Shown here one piece after another: positions 1 to 9,293 of a DNA stretch of 23,063 bases. Each line of letters opens with the position of its first letter. Position 1 is the stretch's first letter. The stretch comes from Gnetum montanum (lineage: Eukaryota; Streptophyta; Gnetopsida; Gnetales; Gnetaceae): contig MNCI01002227.1 in NCBI GenBank assembly GCA_015680685.1, positions 321,653 through 344,715 of the forward strand, written 5' to 3'. The position numbers and the translations under genes were made by a program. The notes under the pieces were generated by a model. The model saw only the letters and a list, made by a program, of their open reading frames with translations. It ran no database searches and was not told the DNA's origin.

Positions 1-247
1 AGAAGGGCTTATTTTTAGGAAATGCTTGATGAAGCCTTAATTGGAGGAGGGTCCCTATAATATTTGAGGCATCTAAATGTTGTACCAACCACTTAGCAAC
101 CAGGGTAATTCCTTGCTTATAGGAGTTCAAAAGGCCTAAGCCACCCTTATTCTTGGGGGGAGTAACAATAGTCCAAGCGACATGATGAAAGCCTTTTTGA
201 CAGTCCTTGGAGGACCACATAAAGTCACGGAATAACCGTTCTAGCTT
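1..247 (-). pseudogene. LINE ORF2, post-RT region (partial)
   Basis: This continues ORF2 after the RT, in the same frame once the TAG at 248-250 is passed. The reading gives a stretch like KLERLFRDFMW, then a Trp-rich section (HHVAWTIVTPP) and KNKGGLGLLNS. In plant LINEs this Trp/GGLG signature follows the RT and precedes the zinc-finger-like zf-RVT region. The frame stays open to the window edge, so the rest of ORF2 lies to the left. The role of this region in LINEs is structural or nucleic-acid binding and not well defined. Confidence 0.75.
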
Positions 248-1480
248 CTAGTAGGCAACTTGGGAGGGGGCCCAACACGAAGAGTAATACACATGGGTGG
301 ACATGCATATGGACTTACAAACAAGGTATTTACCCGCAAGTGTGAGGGATTTAGTTTTCCATTTGTCAAGTTTCTTTTGAATTCGATGAATAACTTGCTC
401 CCAAAGGATAGATGTTGAGCCTCTAATGCGGAAAGGGATTCTTAGAATCTTAACGATGTCTTGATCTTGAAGCTGCTTCCAATTGTAGTTGGTCACATTT
501 TTGTAATTGCCCTTAAAGCTATAGACAGAGGATTTATTCCAGTTAATTATGGAACTTGAGAGTGTGTAATATTGCTCCACCTTTGATAAGAGACGATGCA
601 AATTGGTGGCTATGTTTTGAACTAGAAAAAAGGAGTCATCGACAAAGTGCATATTGAGAAGTTGTTGTTGAGAGGATGAAAGGCTAACCCCAGTGAGAAC
701 TTTAGTTTTAATGTCCAGGTTAATTTGATGACAAAGAAAGTCTGATGCAATGATAAAGAGATAGGGGGCGAGAGGACAACCTTGGCGCACAGACCTATGT
801 ATTGGAAAGGGAGAGGTAATGCCGAAGGTAGTGGCAATTCTTGCAGTAGCATCGGAGAATAAACATTTCACCATATGCAAGAACTTGGGTCCAAAACCCA
901 GTTTGGTCATAGTCTGCAAGATAAAATCCCACTTAATGTTGTCATAAGCCTTGGCATAATCTAGTTTCACTAGGAGAATATCTTGTCCATCATCCTCAGC
1001 CCACTTGAGACCTTCCCACGCCGCTACCACATTGTCTAAAATATATCTACCAGGAACAAATCCTGTTTGCTGAGGGGATATGATCTGATCAAGAATTTTT
1101 TTCAGCCATAAGGCAAGGCACTTCGCCCAAATTTTATACACTACATTGAGAAGAGTTATGGGATGCTAATTGGAGATATCGGTTAGATCCCCAGACTTGG
1201 GGAGGAGACGAATTACCCCTTGCCCCCCCCTGGGCCCAAGGGAACCAGTTAAGAGAGCCTCGTTAATGACCTGCAAAAGATCCTTGACAATCAAATCCCA
1301 ATGATTTTGAAAAAATTCTACTGGAAACCCATCATAACCAGGAGCCTTTCCTCGACTTAACTTGAAACAAGCCTCCTGTAGCTCCGCTAGAGTGATATCA
1401 GCGTCAAGGCTTTGTAGCATAGTAGGATTAATAAGGCGAGGATAATCAGGGGTGGCAGCCTTGAACGAAGAGATGTCCAT
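248..1480 (-). pseudogene. LINE ORF2 reverse transcriptase domain
   Basis: Copies LINE RNA into DNA at a nicked target site. The first block (1480-1166) holds the finger motifs KLSRGKAPGYDGFPVEFF and a VIRLLPKSGDLTDISN stretch. An in-frame TAG at 1166-1168 then sits where relatives have Trp. The second block (1141-248) carries QQTGFVPGR, the DYAKAYDNIKWDF motif, the VRQGCPLAPYLF motif and the catalytic box FVDD at 646-635, where YADD or FADD is usual; both Asp residues are kept. After the box comes a LDKWKTKSLTLAGKYLVCKS stretch typical of the LINE thumb. The domain is broken by at least the stops at 1166 and 248, so it is a pseudogene. The family call is firm. Confidence 0.93.
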
Positions 1481-1631
1481 TGGGGTAGCAGCAAAAAGGG
1501 TTTCGTAGTGGTTCTTAAGAAAAGAGAAGATACTATTGTGGTCAATAATGGTGGTACCCTCACATGAGATTTTGTCTATAGCATGCGAAGGGGAAGCAAC
1601 ATTAAGATATTTAAAAAATTCCTTACAGTTT

Positions 1632-1829
1632 TCATCTTGAATATTTAACCAAGTGAGCTTTAGTTAAGGCACTTTGTGCTTGGTACACTTCCCAATGTTG
1701 GAAGGCAACGCGTGCTCTAGCTAGCTCCTCGTGAACTAGAGTATTGAAGGGATCTTGAGCTAGTTTGTTAGTTTGATGCTCAATAGTGAGGTGAATTTTG
1801 TTGTATTCATGTTTGGCTTGAGCAGCCAC
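1632..1829 (-). pseudogene. LINE ORF2 linker between endonuclease and RT
   Basis: A 65-codon open stretch rich in Ala, Gln, His and Glu (for example HEELARARVAFQHWEVYQAQ) lies between the endonuclease and RT blocks. It looks helical or coiled-coil, as this linker does in plant LINEs. It connects to its neighbours only across stops and frame changes: upstream to the endonuclease end at 1863, downstream through about 150 bases to the RT at 1480. It is assigned by position and composition rather than by a catalytic motif. Confidence 0.6.
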
Positions 1830-1862
1830 AGTCTTACCATATGAATGAGCGAAGTTTCACAC

Positions 1863-2754
1863 TCAACATGAAGCACGATGCCACCAATTAATCCAACCCG
1901 TCTGATTTAGGGGCCTAGGTTCGACATTCCAAAGGTTGGAGAGAAGAAGTTGGGCAGTGGGGGAAGAAAAACAGTTGTTGTGTAGTCTAAAAAGATGAAA
2001 TTTTTGTCGGTCAGGGCTACCACGAATCTTGATAGATATGGAGATAGGAAGGTGGTCGGATAAGGTGGCATGATGATGAACTGTAGTGGCAGAGAAAGCT
2101 TGCCAATAGGAGAGGTTGGAGAAATAGAACCTATCTAACCTGCTGTAGATGCAAGCTTGCCCTAGACGGAGATTACTCCAAGTAAATCTATGGGGGGGAG
2201 CGCACGTGGAGTTGTCTGCCCCGTCTGAGAGGTAAAATATTTTCTTAAATGCAGACCAGGCTTGATACTCAAGATTGGGCAATTGAAGAAATGCCCCTCC
2301 GAGCTTATCTTGAGGAAATTCTACCATATTAAAATCTCCTTCGAATATCCAAGGCATTGGGGGGAGAGAAGTTGCAAGTTCATGCCAAAGGAGAGCCCGT
2401 TCTGTGGAGTCATTTGGGGCATATATCGAGAAAATGCCAAAAGGGCCATGCTGGGATGAGAAGGTGACCCAGGAAACTCTATGCCCAGAATCCGAACCGC
2501 TTTGAAGGATTTTAGTTTTCTAGTAGGGTGAGGAGAATGGCTACTCCTCCTTTCCCACATGCATGGGATGTCACTAGGAGTGAGGAGTGAGGAAGAAACC
2601 AATGGGCGGAATAGGATAAAAGGTCGATGGAAATCTTAATTTCTTGAAGGAGAATGAAATCAAAATTCAAATTAAGACTAAATATAAAGTTGCCTGCTCA
2701 CTTCTATAGAAGCCTATCAGTAAGGCCTAGAACGTTCTAAGAAAGGAGATTCAT
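1863..2754 (-). pseudogene. LINE ORF2 AP-like endonuclease domain
   Basis: Nicks target DNA to prime reverse transcription. ORF2 probably began at the ATG at 2754: the reading is MNLLS, a TAG at 2739-2737 where Trp is expected, then NVLGL, matching the WNVRGL motif that opens plant LINE endonucleases. About 30 codons on is FILLQEIK with the catalytic Glu. Further motifs in order are KGGVAILL, IYAPND, GDFN (near 2339), RLDRFY (near 2140) and SDHLPI (2060 onward), all normal for the exonuclease-endonuclease-phosphatase fold. Internal stops and shifts separate the blocks, including near 2350 where the motif-bearing frame resumes at MPWIFEGDFN. The domain ends at a stop at 1863. All catalytic motifs are recognisable but the gene is dead. 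Confidence 0.92.
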
Positions 2755-2756
2755 GG

Positions 2757-3836
2757 GAAAACCAAGGGTAGGTTGGATGGGAGGGCAACAAAAGGTTTGG
2801 AAGTCGAAGTATCAGTTTCCTTTGTTCCTGACAGGAGGGCAAAGGAGTTGTTGGTGGGGACAAGAGCCATGGAAGTGTCTAGTGAAGAGGAGTTGGAGGG
2901 AGAAGTAGAACGAAGGGAAGATTTGACTCATTTCCTTCCACTGGCCACCACGAACTCATCCTCCAAGAATGAGTTCTTGACAACGTTTGAAGGGATGACC
3001 TGGGTGGAGGTGTGAGTACCTAACTGTTGTTTCTGTAGCTTGGAGCGGCTAGACTGAGAGGAGGATTTAGGAGTTTTTGGGGGAGGAGGTCTGAATTTAA
3101 AGGATACTGAGGATGGGCCTACTGGTGGTGTGACTAGGGAACGAGTCTTCTAAGAGGCTACAGGTTGTTTTTTCCTGGCTAGGATAGGACACGCCGAGAT
3201 ATGATGCTCGGCCCTGTGACAATAGCTACATGAGTTTGGGAGGTAAAAATAGTCCACTTTTTGGGTAAAGATTTTTCCACCAGCACCGAGGTTTAATGAG
3301 GTCTTCCGAAGGGCTATATCCAGTTCAATACAATAACGGCGAATTTGAGTTCCATTGATCGCCGTACAATGATCGGAAATAATAGGGCCCAGGGTGCTAA
3401 CAATGTCCCTCTCAACAGAGGAGAAAATGAGTGGAAGATTGGGCAGTTCTACATAACAAGGAATTATATTAAAAGCTGGGTCATTGACATTAAAGTCAAA
3501 ACTCTAGGTGCGTGTGATTAGGGTTGCATTTCTAGTTGGAAAATTTTTTTGAGAGAGAGCCTTTTCAACCTGGGAAGCATCAGATAATTCTACCAGAATG
3601 AAATGACGAGTGTAGTAGCGAGCATGAGAAACCTGAATGCCATGGGGCTGAAGAAGGCTATGGACTTGAGTGTTTAAACTTGGGGACCGTGGTAAAAATC
3701 CCACAATTTGAAAAAACAGAAAACGAGATGTGAAATCTTTAGAAACTGCTTCAAAAATATCATCCAGTAAAAGAAAATCAAGTTGAGGTGAGGTAGATGA
3801 ACTTCCCTGAGGAAATGCAGAAGCTGATGAATCCAT
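2757..3836 (-). pseudogene. LINE ORF1, nucleic-acid-binding protein
   Basis: ORF1 of plant L1 elements binds the LINE RNA. The chosen start is the ATG at 3836, giving a Ser-rich N-terminus and then a DUF4283/RRM-like region (SRFLFFQIVGFLPRSPSLNT, later YYTRHFILVELSDASQVEKA). A TAG at 3506-3504 interrupts it. The same frame then continues through VELPNLPLIFSSVERDI and a CCHC zinc knuckle of the form C-x2-C-x4-H-x4-C at 3230-3189 (CSYCHRAEHHISAC). A Pro/Ser/Lys-rich tail with further stops runs down to the ATG of ORF2 at 2754. This gives roughly 360 codons, a normal ORF1 size. It is inactive, and is assigned from motif order and the knuckle. Confidence 0.85.
3189..3230 (-). other. CCHC zinc knuckle of LINE ORF1
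   Basis: In the ORF1 frame the residues read C-S-Y-C, four residues, H, four residues, C, an exact C-x2-C-x4-H-x4-C knuckle followed by Pro-Ile. This retroviral-type RNA-binding finger is characteristic of plant LINE ORF1 proteins. No stop falls within it. Confidence 0.85.
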
Positions 3837-3839
3837 CTT

Positions 3840-4475
3840 AGCGACTTGCCCACGCCTAGGGCGTGCGCATTCCTGGCTCCGTTCTGCAACCTAGACTACA
3901 GGAAAACCCTCACCACCAGTGTGCGTGTCCACCCACCGCGAGCAAGGATCCAGACAGCGTGGCAGAAAGAAATAAAATGGCCAAGAAAAACTCAAGAGGT
4001 GGAGTAGGAGGGCTCTGCAGCATAGCGGCGCCCAACGGAAGAAAAGAGCACCCAACAGTTATTTTCTATTCAGCATCTTCAATCCAATACCCTAGACGAG
4101 CGATGGCGGTGGCACCGCAGGAGGCAGAGCGTAGGAGGGCTCAGTAGCGCAGCGGCGTCCTACGGAAGAAAGGAGCATCAACGGTCGTAAAAACTCCTGC
4201 GGTTCCCAGGTAAAACACAGTGTATCCACAGGAGAAAGCCCGCCAAATTTTAGAACAGTCAAAAAGCATTTCCCCCGGCAGAAACAGGACGCAACCCTAC
4301 GGCCAAGACTAGTGACGAGTGACGGTGGCACCGCGAGACGCGGAGCACAGGAGTGCTCAGTGGCACCGCAGCATAGAAGAAACAAAAGCGCCAACGGTTA
4401 CTACCAGAACATACATTTCTGTCTTCGAAAAATCGCACACAGAATTGGATTAAAGCTTTTGAGAAGCACATGAGG
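3840..4475 (-). promoter_or_regulatory. LINE 5' UTR, GC-rich with repeated units
   Basis: This stretch lies upstream of the ORF1 ATG. It is clearly richer in G and C than the surrounding DNA and holds at least three imperfect copies of a block, near 4001-4060, 4101-4187 and 4319-4398. The copies share GGTGGCACCGC, GGAGGGCTCAGTAGCGCAGC and GGAAGAAA..GAGC..CAACGGT-like segments. LINEs carry an internal promoter in the 5' UTR, often in repeated, CpG-rich DNA, so this is a reasonable promoter candidate. Open frames across it have no recognisable domain and I do not call them genes. The promoter function is inferred from position and composition. Confidence 0.55.
4101..4187. repeat. 5' UTR repeat unit (copy B; others near 4001-4060 and 4319-4398)
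   Basis: This unit aligns by eye with 4319-4398 (shared GGTGGCACCGC, CTCAGT, GAAGAAA and CAACGGT segments). Its right-hand two thirds also align with 4001-4060 (shared TAGGAGGGCTC, AGCGGCG and ACGGAAGAAA). Start-to-start spacings are unequal: about 218 from B to C and about 130 between the shared parts of A and B. This is therefore an irregular tandem rather than a clean satellite. Confidence 0.6.
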
Positions 4476-5568
4476 TAATCATCATCTTAGCCTCCTTTAT
4501 GAGTACCTTAGGCAATAATTTAATCTTATGCCAATCATTATTTATGTGCTATAAGACACAAGCATCATAGAATTCTTATAGGTTAGGAATGTTATTCATG
4601 TTAAGATATTTAATCCAACCATCCCTTTGATGCCTAGTGGAGATATAAACTACCTCATGAATGTTGATCATGCTTCTATGCGCAAGCAATGCTTCATCAT
4701 AGTCATCATGTCCATCATGGCCCCTATCATGATCATGTCTCCTATGATGTGTCCTACTACACCTTCTCTCTTAATGATACAACTCTTCCTCTTATTGTTG
4801 TCTATGTTTTCTCTTCCCATCTCTATGATGAGGTCTTCTATCATCTTCACCTTGGTCATGATCATTTCCCCTTTAGTTTTGATCATGTTTCCCCTTTTCA
4901 AAGCTATATTATGAAGAAGATGATGAAGATTAAGAGCCAAGAAAGTTATGTTAGCTTGCTTTCCTTCTTTGGTCCCTCTTATATGTTGACTAGGAGACCT
5001 CGACCTTGAGGTATCCTAGTTTTGGGTCTAGTTCTCCTCTTGTCTTGGTTTTTTACCAAGGTTTAATATAATTATTGAGAACTATGTCATTCTCACTAAA
5101 GGGATAAGGACCTTGGCATTAGTATAACTATGATGAATAGTCGATGTGCTCCTTTTTTTACTGTGATTTTAATGTGATCAAAACCTTTTTGCCCTTAGAG
5201 GCTTCATGGTGGGCCTCCATGAGTTTGTCTTTACAAAGTTAGTCTTTTGTTGGCTAGTAGTCTCTAGAAAGGTGATCCATCACTTGGTACTCTAAGGCTA
5301 TTCATTCAAGCCCCAACTTCATTAGTGTTGTCATGAACATGGAAGGAATGGCCTAGTCAAGTGGCAACATAATGTTGTCCTCTAGGTTTATCCACTGTAG
5401 TTGTTCATCCTAGTAAAGTATGAAGATGAAGTCTAGATAATACATATCCAAATGAATGTAGATAACCTTAAGTTGTTGAGGCCCTTCATATACATTTCTC
5501 CTAGTTCTATGATGTTGTTTGGTAGGATCATCAATAGGTGGGGAATCAGTCCTATGAGAAGAAGACAT
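4476..5568 (-). pseudogene. Relic gag of a second Athila-like Ty3/gypsy element
   Basis: Read on the minus strand from the ATG at 5568, this debris parallels the gag of the full element at 15850-17387. The N-terminus begins MSSSHRTDSPPIDDPTKQ. Then VIYIHLDMYYLDFIFILY followed by DEQLQW matches VVHIHPDEYIPNFTFILH and DEQLCW in the other copy. Further on, LLAHRSMINI corresponds to LLATRSMLDI, and WIKYLNMNNIPNL to RIKRLYMNNIP, then a short deletion, then EFYDACVL and DWHKIKLLPKVLIKEAK. The middle is a low-complexity His/Asp/Met-rich section. Homology stops near 4476 where the LINE begins; the rest of gag and all of pol are missing. There are many stops. Confidence 0.8.
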
Positions 5569-6050
5569 CTTTAGTTTATTTTTATAGCGTTCCTTGAAGA
5601 AATATTGTGCTCAAACTACTTATACCTATGCTATTTTGAAATAAAATATTAATTTCCAAATTATAGAAAAGTAAAATGCATTTAAAGTATTAGTCCAAGT
5701 GTTAAAAAGGAAGAAATTAATCTTAATTTTATTATCATCATGCAGAAGTATCTAGGTATAATATGTATTTGAATAAAATATTATTCAATCAACTCAATTC
5801 ATACTGCAAGCACTAAGAGAAAAATTTGGCTAAGTTCTACATAAACAAACTACAAGAGCTTCACTATGGAAATGACAAAAGGTTTCATAAATGCTGATAG
5901 TGTGTGCATTTATATAGGCTTATGGAGGATTATCATCGCATCCAAGAATGCATCAATGGGGATGCATCGATAGGGTTGCACCAATGTAGCTAACTAACTT
6001 AGACTTCATCAATAGCTATGCTCTTGCTATTGGAAAATGACTACACACCA
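5569..6050 (-). mobile_element. Relic leader and LTR fragment of the second Athila-like element
   Basis: Upstream (minus strand) of the relic gag, about 5780-5930 resembles the LTRs of the full element: AAACAAACTACAAGAGCTTC matches their CAAATAGACTACAAGAGTTTC, and GTGTGTGCATTTATATAGGCTT matches GTGTGCATGGGCACTATATTTATAGGCTT. The latter includes a TATA-like site on the minus strand (5909-5916). I could not find a primer binding site or clean LTR ends, so the limits are loose. The remainder is AT-rich with nothing else recognisable. Confidence 0.6.
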
Positions 6051-6199
6051 AAGCTTTTAAATAAAGTAGAAAATAAGTGGTCAAAGATATTTCCAAAAGC
6101 AAAAAAAGAAAAATAGAAAAAGTAGGTCGATAAATAAGAATGACTTCATTAATTCTTGGTTATAGGTTATTACAAATTTAGGATATTCATTTTCAAGCA

Positions 6200-7390
6200 T
6201 GCTAAGCAACAACATGCTAAAAAAACATTAAAAAATAAGTTTTCACTTCTACAAAGAGGACATTGAGGATAAACATTTTTTAATGTTTAAGACAATTGCC
6301 ACTAGGAAGACCTTAATGAATAAGATACCATAAAAAATAAAAATTTTAGAAAATGTAGGAGATCTCCAAATATCTTTCATTTTCCTTATCCAAAAATATA
6401 ATGATAATTGCATTTTCTAGGTCTTATTAAATAGTTTGTAAATAAAATCATTCTTTGTAATAATATTGTAAGCAACTTTCAAATTAAAAGAAAAAATAGA
6501 TCTACTATCCTTTCAAAAATGATGTAGAAAAGTCTAATACAAACTATTGTCAACTTTAAATAAGTTCTCAAGATTAGAAATTAAATCTTGAATTTTTTTC
6601 CCTCTTTCTATTCAAACCATAGAGGCTAAAATCTTCATTCCAAGTTATCCATCTATTATGCATATGTAGACAAGAAATTGTAGTAATACCAAAGTTGCTC
6701 CAAGTGGTATACAATCTAGATACATTAGTAGTTCAAGCTCCTTTATTAAAAGGAAGCCACCATTGGGCTAATTTTCATAAGAATATCTTCTAAAATTGTA
6801 ATATGATTGTAATTTTAATATGTACTAAGCTTGCACCACATCTTTCAAATCTGCTTAAAAATTGAAGAATCAAGAATAGAGATGGTCTAAGAAAAAAGAA
6901 GACAACAAAGAAATTTATTGAAAAAAAAAACAAATTTTTATTATTCTTAGGCTTTCCTTGTATAAGTCTATTTCTTAAAAAGTGCATCCAAATATTGTCT
7001 CCATTTCACTTTGCAATCTATTTTGGTATAAGTGAAATACCCTAGTTGTAACAATTAATGAGGTCAAGTCTTCCATCTTTCTTACCATTAATGAAAATGT
7101 CCCAAGAAACTCTAAAAAAACCTTTTCTATGTTTCTTAGAAGACTAAAGAAACCAATGGATAATATGATAAAGTCAAAGTTTTAGAAGGAGCTCAATAAT
7201 TAGAGCAATAAACATGAATTGATTAAAGCATTTGCTTAATAACTAAAAATTTGTCAACAATGGTGAGCTTTTCTTCCTTCCATTTATTAAGCTTATTTTT
7301 AATTTTATCAACCACATAATTTCACAAAATAGTAAGGTTAGCCTTAAAAGAAAAAGCTATTGTTGAAATTTTGAAGATAAAATCTTTTTG
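6200..7390 (-). pseudogene. Relic of a second LINE, ORF2 3' half (thumb and zf-RVT-like region)
   Basis: The minus-strand frame near 7390-7040 reads KIKNKLNKWKEEKLTIVDKF, LVIKQML, SIHVYC and then FFRVSWDIFINGKKDGRLDL. This follows, block by block, the post-catalytic part of the LINE at 1-470 (IQKKLDKWKTKSLTLAGKYL; STHVYYSSCW; HHVAWTIVTPPKNKGGLGLL). Further left come WITWNEDFSLYGLNRKREKI and a weak zf-RVT-like section near 6200-6450. The RT catalytic part is absent, consistent with 5' truncation near 7390 or with later deletion. Stops and shifts are frequent, and the copy is much older than the first LINE. The 3' end is not resolved; no oligo(T) marks it on the plus strand. Confidence 0.65.
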
Positions 7391-7426
7391 CAAGATTTTC
7401 CAAGGCTATCATCAACAATGTATATG

Positions 7427-7490
7427 TATCCCTAGGTCCCACCCCTACCTACCAATAAGCTAACTAGTAGGTAAGAGTGGGACATAGGAA
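7427..7490. repeat. Inverted repeat / hairpin
   Basis: The left arm (about 7427-7452, TATCCCTAGGTCCCACCCCT then ACCTAC) pairs with the right arm (about 7468-7490, GTAGGTAAGAGTGGGACATA then GGA), with only a few mismatches over about 22 pairs. A loop of roughly 13-15 bases lies between them. The arms are unusually GC-rich for this region. It could be a tiny fold-back element or a remnant of one. No function is visible. Confidence 0.6.
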
Positions 7491-7660
7491 CCCATGTTTA
7501 AATAATATAAAAGACCAGTTTCAACCCCAATAAAGAAAATAGAATAGTAGTAGTCACTAAGAATAATAAGTAATAGGTTGAAGGTTTAAGTCTTCTTCTT
7601 TTAAAATTTTTCAAATCTTCACATGGTTATGATAATACACTTGTAATTTTTCATATATGC

Positions 7661-7823
7661 TCCACCATGCATAATTATGCAAGCATGTCAAGGCATTGGG
7701 AAAGTGGGATGAGTGTTTAGTGGGAAGAACTCCCCAAGATATATAACTTAACATTGCCCACCAAAATTGAACACATGACTTGGAGCTTTCAAATCAAGAG
7801 TCTTATCACTAGGCTAACACCTC
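7661..7823 (-). mobile_element. Probable tRNA-derived SINE
   Basis: On the minus strand the sequence starts GAGGTGTTAGCCTAGTGATA, with an A-box-like TAGCCTAGTGA at 7816-7806. It continues through an anticodon-arm-like CTCTTGATTTGAAAGC to a B-box-like TGTTCAATTTTGG at 7774-7762. The spacing and order match the internal RNA polymerase III promoter of a tRNA, and the non-tRNA sequence after it is what a SINE body would look like. It is degenerate, does not fold into a proper tRNA and lacks a convincing target duplication. The lower limit is a guess. Confidence 0.5.
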
Positions 7824-7833
7824 ATTGTTATTA

Positions 7834-8457
7834 TATATGTATGTCATCATCATGCTCAACATTTATGATGCTTTTTGAATTTTCACTACTATTATGATAA
7901 TATACTTAGAATTTTTTAAAGGAAAGTTTTACTTAGATTGAAAGAGGGGTGAAATCATCGATAGAGATACAATCAAAATAAAAACCCTACAAATTTCCTA
8001 ATAGTAGTGCATAATCAAACGTATTTAGATATAATAATGTCAACCAAACAAACAAAAAGAGGGAAGCTAACCAACTATCCTAAGCTACCACTCATTAAGC
8101 AAAGAAATCGCTTTGACAAGTGCCACATGCCTCAAGTGCATTATTCTTTATCTACTAGTTAAAGAAATATAATTTTCTTAGTATGTGCAATCTACCATTT
8201 GGGATAAATTTTATTTTCAAGAAAAAAATGCCTAAGGATATGCTCCATCGAAGAGGATGTGTAGCGCTTAATTTAGTTGGCTTTACAAGAACATTTGTCA
8301 TGTCATTGATAAAGGTGAATCATTCCATGAGAATATCTAGCAGCAAAGATAAATGCTCATATTGATGAGTAATTAACTACACTCATGGACCATTGTCACT
8401 ATCAAATTTTCTCTTTATTATTTAATCATACATAGTTAAATGTAAGTTGTTAGACAC
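7834..8457. other. AT-rich stretch without recognised gene
   Basis: No coding motif, RNA gene or clear repeat end is visible. A segment near 7893-7920 (ATTATGATAATATACTTAGA) resembles 7626-7650 and 20080-20105, so part may belong to an old dispersed repeat. A 60-codon plus-strand open frame at 8183-8365 has no recognisable features and I treat it as chance. Confidence 0.5.
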
Positions 8458-8517
8458 TAGTGAGTCAAGATCCCTTATCTAACAAAACCTCACCACCTTT
8501 AACCAATTGAGCAAATG
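8400..8517 (-). mobile_element. Probable second tRNA-derived SINE
   Basis: On the minus strand the head reads TTTGCTCAATTGGTTAAAGG, with an A-box-like TTGCTCAATTGG at 8514-8503. About 30 bases on is a B-box-like GGGATCTTGACTC at 8474-8462. This order is typical of tRNA-derived plant SINEs. The body continues toward lower coordinates into AT-rich sequence with no clear end. The Athila-like element begins only 13 bp beyond the head. Not a functional tRNA. Confidence 0.5.
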
Positions 8518-8525
8518 GAGATTTC

Positions 8526-8530
8526 ATCCT
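8526..8530. repeat. Target-site duplication, left copy
   Basis: ATCCT lies directly outside the left LTR end and is repeated exactly at 18364-18368 outside the right LTR end. Five bases is the normal Ty3/gypsy integrase duplication. It ties both LTRs to one insertion event. Confidence 0.9.
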
Positions 8531-9017
8531 TGATGAGCGGCAAGGTACCCCTACGCTCAACCATACGAATACGAGCATTTCATGCATGATCCAGTCAAAT
8601 TCCAAGGACTAAGTGCTTATGCACCCTTGTGGAATAAGGACGAGTTGGTTGATCATTATCTTCCCAAGCTTACCTGCATGTCACGATTCTATGGTTAAGT
8701 AGGCTTGAGGCATATGATTTTTATAGTTTTTATGTTTTTATGTCCTGCACTGGTAGGGAAGGAGAGAGGTAACTAAGTGACTAATTTAACCCAACTACTC
8801 ATTAACTAAGTTCTAACTAATCCTAACACCAGCATCCATTCCCACTTGTCGTACACATCCTGAACTAGTGCAACACTATTGGGATTACCAAACGTTAATT
8901 TTTACTAGGTTACCAAGCATTACACGCATGCCCGAAGTGGTCATGCTTGTGTAATTTAATAATTTACTTAATTGTTCAAAATGAATTGCTATGCTAATAA
9001 CATAAATGTAAAGTGCA

Positions 9018-9068
9018 TAAAATAAAATAAAATAAAATAAATGCATAAGAAAATAAAATAAAATAAAT
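9018..9068. repeat. AAAAT/AATAA pentamer microsatellite in the 3' LTR
   Basis: ATAAA-type pentamers repeat at 9018-9041 and again at 9051-9066. The 5' LTR has the same tract with two fewer units in its first block (18010-18027), which gives 10 bp of the LTR length difference. Confidence 0.8.
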
Positions 9069-9293
9069 GCGTAAGAAAACTAATCTCAAGTGCTGCAAGG
9101 ATGAATCAAAGAGCTCATATTTATTGCTGTACACAAGGTGTGCTCAAGTACACAATACTCAAATAAATATTCATCCACACTTAGACCTCTTGATGCGGGC
9201 ACTTGGAAAATACTCTAACTTTCAAATAGACTACAAGAGTTTCGCTACTTGACTCCTAAAAGACTTCCTTTCCAATTGTGCACCTAGGCACTG

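Larger units (their letters stand above)
1..4475 (-). mobile_element. L1-type LINE retrotransposon, decayed, 3' end outside the window
   Basis: A non-LTR retrotransposon read on the minus strand. Its parts appear in canonical plant L1 order: a GC-rich 5' UTR, ORF1 with a CCHC knuckle, then ORF2 with an apurinic-type endonuclease followed by reverse transcriptase. The post-RT part runs off the left edge, so the 3' UTR, poly(A) tail and target duplication cannot be seen. The right limit is approximate. It is set where homology to an older Athila-like gag begins, near 4476, so the LINE seems to sit inside or against that relic. Frames are interrupted by many stops and the copy cannot be active. 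Family assignment is secure; the exact 5' end is not. Confidence 0.9.

Noticed and set aside
2773-3015. 80-codon plus-strand open frame
   Set aside because: It is antisense to the LINE ORF1 tail, whose minus-strand frame has the expected composition and leads into the ORF2 start.
4092-4394. 100-codon minus-strand open frame upstream of LINE ORF1
   Set aside because: It spans the GC-rich repeated 5' UTR, has no recognisable domain, and open frames are expected in GC-rich repeats.
4627-5009. Overlapping open frames on both strands, rich in Met, Ile, His and Asp
   Set aside because: They come from low-complexity CAT/ATG-rich sequence inside the relic gag. The gag-like frame is identified by flanking motifs.
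7750-7823. Possible functional tRNA gene
   Set aside because: The A- and B-box-like segments are degenerate and the sequence does not form an acceptor stem, so it is called a SINE head.
9067-9252. Plus-strand open frame conserved at 18050-18235 (both start MRKKTNLKCCKDESKS)
   Set aside because: The similarity only reflects that the two LTRs are copies of each other. It is antisense to the element and has no known domain.
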